This document shows positions 57,247 through 64,000 of a DNA stretch of 64,000 nucleotides, one piece after another. The position numbers were made by a program, and so were the translations under genes. Source of the stretch: Longibaculum muris (GTDB lineage: Bacteria > Bacillota_I > Bacilli_A > Erysipelotrichales > Coprobacillaceae); assembly GCF_004343035.1 (NCBI RefSeq), contig NZ_SMCQ01000015.1, forward strand, positions 17,167-81,166. Direction: 5' to 3'. The notes beneath the pieces are model-generated. The model saw only the letters and a program-made list of their open reading frames with translations. It had not been told where the DNA came from and searched no databases. Numbering within the stretch: position 1 is the first letter of the stretch; every line of letters begins with the position of its first letter.

Positions 57247-57432
57247 TTAAGCGCTTTTTCTAAGACTTCTTAATTCTCTCGCTGAAATTTTTACTTTTTT
57301 TGGTTTACCATTGACTAAAATAGTAGCTTTTTGTAAGTTTACATTCCATTTTCTTCTTGAAGAATTCAATGCATGAGAACGAGTATTTCCAGACATTGGT
57401 CCTTTACCACTAACTTCACATTTTCTAGCCAT
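57247..57432 (-). CDS. rpmB: 50S ribosomal protein L28
   Basis: 61 residues from the ATG at 57432 ([33 protein letters not shown] is L28); a GTG twelve bases upstream in frame is less likely. The ribosome site AAAGGATGG lies about eleven bases before. L28 is a late-assembly 50S protein. It is divergent from the asp23-fakA pair, as in Bacillus (rpmB, yloU, yloV). Confidence 0.98.
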   Translation of the reverse strand: MARKCEVSGKGPMSGNTRSHALNSSRRKWNVNLQKATILVNGKPKKVKISARELRSLRKSA

Positions 57433-57475
57433 TTTTTTCACCATCCTTTACAACTTGTGATTCACATACTTTAGT

Positions 57476-57504
57476 ATAATAGCATTAATATTTAAAAAAT
57501 GCAA
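57476..57504 (-). promoter_or_regulatory. rpmB promoter (minus strand)
   Basis: On the minus strand TTGCAT (57504-57499), 17-base spacer, TATTAT (57481-57476). Confidence 0.75.
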
Positions 57505-57735
57505 ACATTTTTTTCACTTTTTTTACCAAGTTAAAAGAAATGTTTTTTATCTATGCGAGATAATCATATACGAAAACTATGAATATTTCAACATTTTTTT
57601 GTTATTTTCATTTACAAGTGATTTTAAGTGGGTTATAATGCGTATGCATTATGTGGGAAATGTTTGTCAATAATTTAAAAATAAGATATAATATAGATAA
57701 CTATATATAAGTGTAAAAAGATCGGAGGAATAGGT
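57505..57735 (+). promoter_or_regulatory. Divergent control region with two promoters for asp23-fakA
   Basis: Two plus-strand SigA-type promoters: TTTACA (57611-57616)-N17-TATAAT (57634-57639), and TTGTCA (57664-57669)-N17-TATAAT (57687-57692). The nearer one is almost consensus. The rest is AT-rich spacer with no gene. Confidence 0.75.
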
Positions 57736-58092
57736 ATGATCAAAAAAACAACTGATTTAGGTGACATCAATCTTTCATTAGATGTTGTTGCAAGTATTAC
57801 AGGCGGGGCAGCGACTGAATGTTATGGTGTTGTCGGGATGTCTAGTCAAAAAATTATGAAAGATGGTTTTTATGATTTGTTAGGGAGAGACAATTATGCT
57901 AAAGGAATTGTCGTTGAAGATGGCGAAACAGGCATTATTTTAAATGTATATATTATTGTTGGATATGGAGTTAAAATTTCTGAAGTTGTTTATGAGGTTC
58001 AAAAGAAAGTGAAATATGTATTAGAAACAACTTTAGATATTGATATTGAAGCCGTGAATGTTTTTGTACAAAGCGTTCGAGTGATTGATTAA
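57736..58092 (+). CDS. Asp23/Gls24 envelope stress-response family protein
   Basis: 118 residues. Asp23 family (DUF322): LGDINLSLDVVASITGGAATECYGVVGMSSQ, GIILNVYIIVGYGVKISEV, VNVFVQSVRVI. Corresponds to Bacillus YloU, always next to the fatty-acid kinase gene. Asp23 proteins lie at the membrane and respond to envelope stress; the precise role of the YloU branch is unknown. GGAGG site; fakA starts 16 bases after it. Confidence 0.94.
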   Translation: MIKKTTDLGDINLSLDVVASITGGAATECYGVVGMSSQKIMKDGFYDLLGRDNYAKGIVVEDGETGIILNVYIIVGYGVKISEVVYEVQKKVKYVLETTLDIDIEAVNVFVQSVRVID

Positions 58093-58108
58093 TTGATGGA
58101 GGTTAAAG

Positions 58109-59764
58109 ATGAAGAACATAGATGGTAAGCTGTTTAAAGAGATGGTTGTCACAGGGGCGATAGTGCTTCACAATAATCATCCTGAAATCGATGCGTTAAA
58201 TGTTTTTCCAGTGCCTGATGGGGATACTGGAACAAATATGTCATTAACATTTAGTGCTGGAGCAAGTGAAATTGAAAAACTTGATTCAACTGATATTTAT
58301 GAAGTTGCAAAGAAATTATCTAAAGGTTTATTGATGGGAGCAAGAGGAAACTCTGGAGTTATCTTGTCACAAATCTTTAGAGGAGTTTCTATGGCGTTTG
58401 AAGGGAAAAAAGAAGTTAATGCTGTAGAATTAGCCCAAGCATTTAAAAACGGTGCTAAGGTGGCTTATAAAGCTGTTATGCGTCCTGTTGAAGGAACAAT
58501 CTTAACGGTTATTAGAGAAGCTAGTGATGCTGTTGTTCAATATGCTCAAGAGGGTATGGAAATTGAAGATGTATTTTCGTATTTTGTAAAAGAAGCTGAA
58601 GAATCACTAGAAAGAACACCTGAACTTTTACCAGTTTTAAAAGAAGTTGGAGTTGTTGATAGTGGTGGAGCAGGATTGCTTTTAGTCTTTACTGGATTCA
58701 TGGCTGCATTAGCTGGTGAAGAAATTGAAAGAGTAGAAATTAAAAATGATTCTACTAAAGAAGCTTTAGTAGATGTGGAATCTGATGGTGAAGAAGGTTA
58801 TGGATATTGTACTGAATTTATCTTTAGATTAGATCCAGGCAAAATCAAAGCCTTTAAAGAAGAAAGTTTAAGAAATGAATTAGAAAGACTTCCAGGTAAT
58901 AGTATTGTCGTTGTTCAAGATGAAGATATTGTTAAGGTTCATGTTCATACATTAAAACCTGGTAATGCCTTAAATGCTGCACAAAGATATGGTGAATTTA
59001 TTAAATTAAAGATTGAAAATATGCAAGAACAACATAATTCAATCTTAGAAGCAAATGCCACTCCTGCTGCTAAAGCAACACCAATTGTTCCAAAACAAGA
59101 AGAAAAAGAAGTTGCTATCATTAGTGTTGCTGCTGGTGATGGGATTAAAGATATGTTCTTAGAATTACATTGTGACTATGTTGTAAGTGGTGGACAAACA
59201 ATGAATCCTTCTGCTGAAGATATCGTTCAAGCAATTCGTGATGTTCATGCAAAACATGTCATTATTTTACCAAATAACTCTAATATCGTTATGACAGCAC
59301 AACAAGCTGCAATTATCTTAGAAGATGAAGTAGATGTTCAAGTTATTCCAACAAAGACAATTCCTCAAGGATTATCTGCATGTATTATGTATAATCCAGA
59401 AGTTTCTTTAGAAGAAAATCTTGATGAAATGAATGATGCAATAGCAAGTGTAAAAACTGGACAAGTAACATTTGCTATTAAAGATACTAATATTGATGGT
59501 GTTGACATTAAAGCTAATCAATATATGGCATTATGTGAAAAAGAAATTACAGCGTGTGTACCAAGCAAGGTTGAAGCTTTAAAAGAAACTTTAAAAGGTT
59601 TAGTTGATGATGATTCTGAAATCATTACATTAATTTATGGTGAAGATGTTAGTGATGAAGAAGTTGAAGAAATTGAAGCTTATGTTGAAGATACTTATGA
59701 AGCTGAACTTGAATGTGTAAATGGAAAACAACCTGTTTATTCATTTATTGTTGGTGTAGAATAA
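58109..59764 (+). CDS. fakA: Fatty acid kinase catalytic subunit FakA
   Basis: 551 residues. DAK2-type ATP-binding domain at the N-terminus (DALNVFPVPDGDTGTNMSLT, GARGNSGVILSQIFRG, GGAGLLLVFTG) and FakA-type middle and C-terminal domains (GYGYCTEFIF, PGNSIVVVQDEDIVKVHVHT, ILPNNSNIVMTAQQAA). With a FakB protein, not in this window, it phosphorylates exogenous fatty acids for phospholipid synthesis. Cotranscribed with the asp23 gene. Last core gene before the accessory island. Confidence 0.95.
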   Translation: MKNIDGKLFKEMVVTGAIVLHNNHPEIDALNVFPVPDGDTGTNMSLTFSAGASEIEKLDSTDIYEVAKKLSKGLLMGARGNSGVILSQIFRGVSMAFEGKKEVNAVELAQAFKNGAKVAYKAVMRPVEGTILTVIREASDAVVQYAQEGMEIEDVFSYFVKEAEESLERTPELLPVLKEVGVVDSGGAGLLLVFTGFMAALAGEEIERVEIKNDSTKEALVDVESDGEEGYGYCTEFIFRLDPGKIKAFKEESLRNELERLPGNSIVVVQDEDIVKVHVHTLKPGNALNAAQRYGEFIKLKIENMQEQHNSILEANATPAAKATPIVPKQEEKEVAIISVAAGDGIKDMFLELHCDYVVSGGQTMNPSAEDIVQAIRDVHAKHVIILPNNSNIVMTAQQAAIILEDEVDVQVIPTKTIPQGLSACIMYNPEVSLEENLDEMNDAIASVKTGQVTFAIKDTNIDGVDIKANQYMALCEKEITACVPSKVEALKETLKGLVDDDSEIITLIYGEDVSDEEVEEIEAYVEDTYEAELECVNGKQPVYSFIVGVE

Positions 59765-59775
59765 TAAAAGCAATG

Positions 59776-59806
59776 AAAAAGCGCCCCTATTTATCGGCGC
59801 TTTTTG
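59776..59806 (+). terminator. fakA terminator
   Basis: AAAAAGCGCC/GGCGCTTTTT perfect arms with ten-base loop. Confidence 0.94.
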
Positions 59807-60071
59807 TATATTAAAGTTATTCAGGGTCTTATTAGGGGCTTAAAAACGCTTGAAAGTACTGAATAAGAGTAAATATAAGTGAACTTTTTAATCATACAAG
59901 GTTAAATTCGATCAGTTGTGCTACCATTTGTTGTTGAGATTTTAAAACATCAATATAGAATTTTACAATGATTACAAATTAGTAATACTAAATATTTTTT
60001 TAATCTAATAACCTTATCATATCGTTCAAAAGAATTTTGCTGTATAATAGACGGTAAGAAATGATGATAGT
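59807..60071. other. Left border of the accessory island
   Basis: Non-coding. Holds repeat copy A (59820-59884) and, further right, the SIR2 gene's likely -10, TATAAT at 60043-60048, without a good -35. No reading frame of note. Confidence 0.5.
59820..59884 (+). repeat. Imperfect direct repeat, copy A
   Basis: About 65 bases, TTCAGGG...GGGGCTTAAAAACGC...ACTGAATAA...AAGTGAAC, that align with 61917-61985 (TTCAG, GG.GCT..AAAAC, ACT..A.TA, AAG.GAAC in the same order). The pair flanks the SIR2 gene. Confidence 0.45.
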
Positions 60072-61640
60072 ATGAGCAAAACAATTGAGCAACTTATCGA
60101 AAGTTTGGATACAATACCATTTTTATTTGTTGGGTCAGGGTTATCAAGAAGATATTATAATTTACCTGATTGGATAGGATTATTAAAAGTAATGGTTGAT
60201 AAATTAAATAAAGATTCATTTGCATTTCGTTCTTATGAAGATCGAGCATCTTTTGAAAGTAATCCATATGGTATAAACCCTAAAATAGCTTCATTGATAG
60301 AAGAAGATTTTAATAAGGAATGGTTTCAGAACCCTGCAATAAGAAACTTAGACGAAACTTATCTTGAAAAAGTAGAGAAGGGATGTTCTCCTTTTAAAGC
60401 TGAAATGAGTTATTATTTAAAACAAAAATCAGTGTTATGTTCAAATTTAAAAGATGAAGTTACTTTATTGAATAATATTGCGAAAAAATCAATTGCTGGA
60501 ATTATTACAACAAACTATGATTTGTTTTTTGAAACATATTTATCTGAGTATAAAGTTTATATAGGGCAACAAGCACTCTTGTTTTCTCAATTACAAGGTA
60601 TTGCAGAAGTTTATAAAATACATGGTTCATTAAATGATCCTCAGTCTATTGTTATAAATGAAAAAGACTATAAAGAATTTAAAGAGAAACGTGAATATTT
60701 GGCTGCTAAACTTCTTACGATATTTATGGAGTATCCAATTATTTTTATGGGGTATTATATTTCAGATTCTAATATCAGAGATATTTTAAGTTCAATCGTT
60801 AAATGCATGTCAAATGAACAAGTTAAATTACTGAAAGAAAAATTTATTTTTATTGAATATGATTCTGAAATAGAAGGATATGAGATAGGTGAATCATCAT
60901 TTGCTTTTGAAGATGATAAAATGATTACAATGACAAAGATTACCTTATCTGATTATTCATTGATTTATAACGCAATTGGGAAAAAGAAAATGAAAATACC
61001 TGTTCGTCTACTAAGGGTACTAAAAGATGAATTATATTTATTCACATTATCTAATGAACCTACTAAAAATATTAAAGTAGCTACAATTGATGATGATCGA
61101 GTTGCAAATGATGAATTAGTCATTTCTATTGGGACAACAGAAACAGTTAACTTAAATGGTTTAAAAGGTATATCTACAGATCAATGGTATAGAAATATTG
61201 TGATGCAGGATCTTAAATATGATACTAAAGACCTACTAGCTTATGCTCCAACACTAGCAAAACAAGTTTCTGGTATATTACCTATCAATTCATTATATGA
61301 GGATAAATTTAAAGATATAGAGGGAATCGATAAGTTGTTTGTAAATGATTTTGAAGATATTATCTCTAAAACAATAGAAAGAGAACGTCGTAGACATCCT
61401 CAAGTTGATATACAAAGTATTTTGAAAGAAATAACTGATATAGATAAACAAATGCTTAATATTGCGTATTTGAAAAAAGAACAAATAAATTTAAATGATT
61501 TAGAAAATTATTTAAAAAGCAAGTTTGAACAGGATAGTGAGATACTAAAATCATCTAAACAATCTACTCGTACAAACTTAAGAAGATTGATTAGAATTTA
61601 TGATTATTTAAAAGGAGAAAATAAAAAAGCCTCTAATTAA
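60072..61640 (+). CDS. Stand-alone SIR2-domain protein, candidate phage defence
   Basis: 522 residues. The N-terminal ~260 form a SIR2_2-type NAD-binding domain: LFVGSGLSRR (GSGLS 21-25), TTNYDLFFE (Asn148, Asp150), KIHGSLNDP (His184) and FMGYYISDSNIRDIL. These are the residues used for NAD cleavage in defence SIR2 proteins. Residues ~270-522 have no domain I can name; they include LRVLKDELYLFTLSNEPTKNI and a charged helical end. It lacks the C-terminal SLOG signature of Thoeris ThsA, and no TIR gene is near. Known defence SIR2 enzymes deplete NAD on infection. The ribosome site is weak, TATAAT at 60043. No operon partner; the stop lies in a hairpin shared with a convergent RNA candidate. Lies in a decayed mobile region. 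Confidence 0.85.
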   Translation: MSKTIEQLIESLDTIPFLFVGSGLSRRYYNLPDWIGLLKVMVDKLNKDSFAFRSYEDRASFESNPYGINPKIASLIEEDFNKEWFQNPAIRNLDETYLEKVEKGCSPFKAEMSYYLKQKSVLCSNLKDEVTLLNNIAKKSIAGIITTNYDLFFETYLSEYKVYIGQQALLFSQLQGIAEVYKIHGSLNDPQSIVINEKDYKEFKEKREYLAAKLLTIFMEYPIIFMGYYISDSNIRDILSSIVKCMSNEQVKLLKEKFIFIEYDSEIEGYEIGESSFAFEDDKMITMTKITLSDYSLIYNAIGKKKMKIPVRLLRVLKDELYLFTLSNEPTKNIKVATIDDDRVANDELVISIGTTETVNLNGLKGISTDQWYRNIVMQDLKYDTKDLLAYAPTLAKQVSGILPINSLYEDKFKDIEGIDKLFVNDFEDIISKTIERERRRHPQVDIQSILKEITDIDKQMLNIAYLKKEQINLNDLENYLKSKFEQDSEILKSSKQSTRTNLRRLIRIYDYLKGENKKASN

Positions 61641-61680
61641 AGCGACCTTTACAAGGACACCATTAGAAGTTTCTTTCTCT
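61623..61680. terminator. Bidirectional terminator shared by SIR2 gene and minus-strand RNA
   Basis: CCTCTAAT (61630-61637) pairs with ATTAGAAG (61662-61669), with an inner CCTT/AAGG stem. An A-run lies on the left (T-run for minus transcripts) and a T-rich run on the right. The SIR2 stop codon is within it. Confidence 0.75.
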
Positions 61681-61740
61681 TCATGAAAACATTCCAACAA
61701 GGCTACTTTATAAAAGCCACCCTATTCTCCTGCTCTCTTA
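61623..61740 (-). ncRNA. Candidate small RNA converging on the SIR2 gene
   Basis: On the minus strand TTGTAA (61774-61769), a 16-base spacer and a perfect TATAAT (61752-61747) predict a start near 61740. The transcript of about 118 bases would have a GGCT...AGCC hairpin (about 61696-61715) and end in the terminator hairpin followed by TTTTTT. No reading frame longer than about 15 codons is seen in it. It resembles antitoxin RNAs of type I systems in layout, but no toxin peptide is visible. It could instead be a partner or regulator of the SIR2 gene. Confidence 0.5.
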
Positions 61741-61916
61741 CTAAGTATTATACACTTTTATCAGAAAATTACAATTAAATATCGAAAAATTAAGAAGATT
61801 AGTAAAGGAAAAGAAAGTTGTATTTTTTATGAGTGGTAAACGTGCCTATATCAATTATCCAGTTTCTATAAAAAACTTTGGGTAAGTGAAAACAAGTGAT
61901 AAAAAATATGATTGAT

Positions 61917-61985
61917 TTCAGTTTTGGGGTTTATTTGGAGCTGAAAACTTCAAAAACTACTCAAATACAGTGAATAACAAGGAAC
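61917..61985 (+). repeat. Imperfect direct repeat, copy B
   Basis: Matches copy A at 59820-59884 by an ordered set of blocks (TTCAG, GGAGCTGAAAAC, ACTACT.AA, GTGAATAACAAGGAAC). Sequences like these occur beside integrase genes of phages and conjugative elements, so they could be arm or core sites. Confidence 0.45.
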
Positions 61986-62091
61986 AGTAGCATTCAAAAT
62001 AGTGTTTATTTATCAATAAAAATAGAAACGATTTAATTCTAGGAAACGGGTTATAAAATTGGTTTCGAATAAAATTAGAAGTTAAATTTTA

Positions 62092-62118
62092 GGACGCTTA
62101 GAAATGAGCGTTCTTTTT
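62092..62118 (+). terminator. Terminator before the lysozyme pseudogene
   Basis: GGACGCT/AGCGTTC stem (one G-T pair), eight-base loop, five or six T. It would end a transcript from the left whose gene is gone. Confidence 0.8.
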
Positions 62119-62140
62119 TGTTGTGAAAGGGAGTGAGATA

Positions 62141-63124
62141 GTGATAAAAACTAAAGAAAATAGTATTAAACAAGTTGCTGTTAAAGACAGATTAATTGAT
62201 ACTTCAGTAAGTAATAAAATTAAGTAAAGACAAAATAGCAAAAGAAAATGTGGATACAAGTAAAAATGCTATAAGTTCAGTTGAACATATCGGTGAAACA
62301 ACTGCGTTTGAATCAACTCGCAGAGCTAAAAATTATGTTATCAAAAAGCATCGTGAAAAGAGAAAATGAAAATACTAATAGATAATGAAAATAACAAATC
62401 TGTTCTGAATAATACAGTTCACAGTAAAAGAAATAGTCAAATTAAGAATGGACTATCTTTTAGAAGAACAACTAATTAATCATTGCATATGAAACAATCA
62501 AAAGAATTAATAACATATAAATATCGAAAGAAGATACAACATTCTTCTAAAGGAGTAGAAAGAATCCATAATAGAGTGAATACTGTATCAAATGTTGTTG
62601 GTAAGTCATTTAGTTTTATCAAGAGAACTGCAATGAACTTTAAAAATCTTGTGAGTATGGGGATAGGGTTATTGTTAATTACTTTTATTGTTTTATTTAT
62701 TGGAATATTTGCATGTTTGTCTTATGATTCAACTGTTAATTCAGCAACTGAACCATTAAGTGTTAAAGTCATTGAATACAAAGAAACAATTGAAAAATAT
62801 GCAAAACGATATGATATGGAGAATATTTCTTTAATGCTACAGGAATATAACTATGGCAAGAAATATATTACATGGGCACAAGAAAACTTTGGTGGATATA
62901 CAAGGGTTAATACTAAAGTTTATTATGATGAAAAAGTATTAGAACTTCAAGTATCTAATTTTGGTGATCCAAAATATGTAAGTCATATATTAAGATATTA
63001 CCATGTAGGTATTGTTGAAAAAGTAGAAAATAATTATATAAATACGATTGAGGAAATAGTAAAGATGAATGTAGAGAAAGAAAATACAAACCGAATAATA
63101 AAAATATCTTTGGATACGGAATAG
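62141..63124 (+). pseudogene. Broken conjugative-element lysozyme gene (CwlT/CD1108-like)
   Basis: A GTG at 62141 behind AAAGGGAG opens a frame (IKTKENSIKQVAVKDRL) that stops at 62225; the next frame continues to 62367 (ENVDTSKNAISS, FESTRRAKNYVIKKHREKRK); the first frame resumes from 62366, is stopped by TAA at 62477 and then runs open to 63124. The last part has a membrane segment (MGIGLLLITFIVLFIGIFACL) and two ends of a lysozyme-like domain: VIEYKETIEKYAKRYDMENISL is joined directly to QEYNYGKKYITWAQENFGGY and YVSHILRYY, so the middle, with the catalytic Glu region, is deleted. Such proteins open the wall for Tn916/Tn1549-type conjugative transfer. Here it cannot work. Confidence 0.75.
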
Positions 63125-63146
63125 TGTATCAATAAATTAATCCAAT

Positions 63147-63184
63147 GCCATATGTACTTATGCAAGAGTACATATGGCTTTTTT
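63147..63184 (+). terminator. Terminator that is the target of the group II intron
   Basis: GCCATATGTAC (63147-63157) and GTACATATGGC (63168-63178) are perfect 11-bp arms with a ten-base loop and six T. The intron starts one or two bases after the T-run. Confidence 0.95.
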
Positions 63185-63185
63185 G

Positions 63186-63903
63186 GTGTGCCGGGCATGG
63201 CACTAATTCAGTTGGAGACAAACCAACCACAGGTAGTTACCGCCAAGTGTAGTGAACCACAAGTCGTTAACAGTAATGTTATGGATGAAGGAAGTGGTGT
63301 AGCGACTCTTTTGAGCGTACGAACAGAAACTTGATATAAGGCTAAATGGTGGATAAGATTGCCGAACAAATCGAAGTCCAAAAGGTAAACGTAAAACCAA
63401 GACAGTAAATCAAGGCGTTGTGAAAGAGATAGGATTAGTGAATTACCCCGGGAGATCCCTTAGACGATGAAGTCCAATAAACTTTAAAATCAGCAATGGT
63501 ACCATCGGTCGAAAATGGTTAACTAAGGGAAGTCAGCTGAGGTCGTAGTAGGTATCTCACCAATATCAAAGGACCTAATGTTTATATGGTGTTACTCACC
63601 ACAAGCAATGTTTGGACAGTTCGAAATCGAGGATAATCCTGTAATTAGAAAACGTAATTCTATGAGGATGAAGGTAGAGGGAATGGTTCCAAATATATTT
63701 ACAAGAGGAAGGAGAAACAGCAACATGGAATTAATAAAAGTGATTTTAAGTGATGAAAACTTAAATGAGGCAATCAAAAGAGTCAAGAGTCATAAAGGTG
63801 CAGCGGGAGTTGATAAGATGACAGTATATGAAATTGATGAATACTTTGAAAAGAATAAGGAAAGTATCAAACAATCCATTCTAGAAAAGAAGTATAAGCC
63901 TCA
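63186..63903 (+). mobile_element. Group IIC intron, 3'-truncated
   Basis: Starts GTGTG at 63186 and continues GCCGGGCATGGCAC, the same opening as the Oceanobacillus group IIC ribozyme. Later conserved stretches match in order: GAAGGAAG, GAACAGAAACTTGATATAAGGC, CGAAGTCC, TTACCCCGGGAGATCC and GGAAGTCAGCTGAGGTCGTAGTA before the reverse-transcriptase frame. Insertion just after a terminator is the habit of IIC introns. Domains V and VI and most of the reverse transcriptase are missing after about 63903, so it cannot splice. Confidence 0.85.
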
Positions 63904-63922
63904 ACTGTTAATGGTAAAATAA
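63725..63922 (+). pseudogene. Truncated group II intron reverse transcriptase/maturase
   Basis: From the ATG at 63725 behind AGGAAGGAG the frame reads MELIKVILSDENLNEAIKRV, KSHKGAAGVDKMTVYEID and SIKQSILEKKYKPQ, the RT-0/RT-1 start of LtrA-like proteins. After KPQ the expected PVRRV does not follow; five unrelated residues and a stop come instead. About 60 of some 420 residues remain. The break at about 63904 coincides with a change to unrelated sequence. Confidence 0.9.
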
Positions 63923-64000
63923 AGATAACCAAAAAGGTTGGTTTAACAATTACCACTTATGGTAATGACAAACTACCAGCTGGTTATCTTTTTTGATAAA
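63904..64000 (+). other. Foreign segment joined to the cut intron, with terminator-like fold
   Basis: AAAGATAACC (63921-63930) pairs with GGTTATCTTT (63982-63991) and is followed by T; an inner ATTACC/GGTAAT stem lies between. The frame starting at 63904 reads through 30 codons (TVNGKIKITKKVGLTITTYG and then NDKLPAGYLF) to a TGA within the T-run, so this may be the tail of a lost gene with its terminator. Confidence 0.5.

Larger units (their letters stand above)
61741..62140. other. Degenerate island sequence without an intact gene
   Basis: Contains the small RNA promoter, an open stretch of about 45 codons ending at 61885 (with KEKKVVFFMSGKRAYINYPVSIKNFG split across it) that lacks a convincing start, repeat copy B (61917-61985) and a terminator at 62092-62118. 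Confidence 0.45.

Noticed and set aside
60072..61640. Thoeris ThsA
   Set aside because: SIR2 motifs agree but the C-terminal SLOG signature is missing and no TIR (ThsB) gene is adjacent.
61747..61885. Small protein gene right of the SIR2 gene
   Set aside because: The frame is open for about 45 codons but has no start with a ribosome site and overlaps the small RNA promoter; chance is likely in AT-rich DNA.
63186..63903. Retron or diversity-generating reverse transcriptase
   Set aside because: The upstream RNA matches group IIC ribozyme blocks and the protein start is of the LtrA type.

Overview
The window reads as a chromosome segment of a low-GC, spore-forming Firmicute. I infer a member of the Erysipelotrichia (Coprobacillus/Faecalibacillus type). 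The reasons are the very AT-rich codon use, an alpha/beta-type small acid-soluble spore protein with a SigG-like promoter, Bacillus-like operon order throughout (rpsD...ezrA-desulfurase-thiI-sspA-ackA; smc-ftsY-ylxM-ffh...rpsP-khpA-rimM-trmD-rplS; rbgA-rnhB-dprA-topA-trmFO-xerC; rplU-prp-rpmA-obg; hemW-hrcA-grpE-dnaK-dnaJ; rpmB divergent from an asp23 gene and fakA), and a short 980-residue SMC of the size seen in Mollicutes. The species assignment is inference; no rRNA gene is present.

Layout. 1-6 kb: the 3' part of leuS, a GNAT acetyltransferase, a lone tyrosine recombinase on the minus strand and two unrecognised genes. 6-13 kb: rpsD behind an S4-type leader, ezrA, cysteine desulfurase with thiI (tRNA 4-thiouridine), sspA and ackA with a candidate cre site. 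13-21.3 kb: a large protein with a C-terminal Abi_2/HEPN domain, nrnA, a membrane protein and a 1149-residue Sel1-repeat protein containing a 540-bp internal duplication. 21.4-29.2 kb: a two-component system with a palindrome over its promoter, then smc and the SRP genes. 29.2-31.6 kb: non-core cargo (a decayed reading frame, a small membrane protein and an ISL3-type insertion sequence) separating ffh from rpsP. 31.6-59.8 kb: dense core genes for translation, tRNA modification, secretion, recombination, competence, serine catabolism, heat shock (two CIRCE operators) and fatty-acid kinase.

59.8-64 kb: an accessory island. It carries a stand-alone SIR2-domain gene (candidate phage defence), a candidate minus-strand RNA gene converging on it, imperfect direct repeats on either side, the wreck of a conjugative-element lysozyme gene, and a group IIC intron inserted just after a terminator and cut off within its reverse transcriptase.

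How the parts work together. Most of the window is housekeeping organised in short operons that end in clear intrinsic terminators, many of which overlap the stop codon. Ribosomal protein operons carry recognisable leaders (S4, L19, L21). Accessory DNA sits in intergenic slots after terminators. The three most defence-like or mobile loci are the Abi_2/HEPN gene, the SIR2 island and the lone recombinase. The best candidate for an undescribed system is the SIR2 gene with its convergent RNA candidate and flanking repeats.
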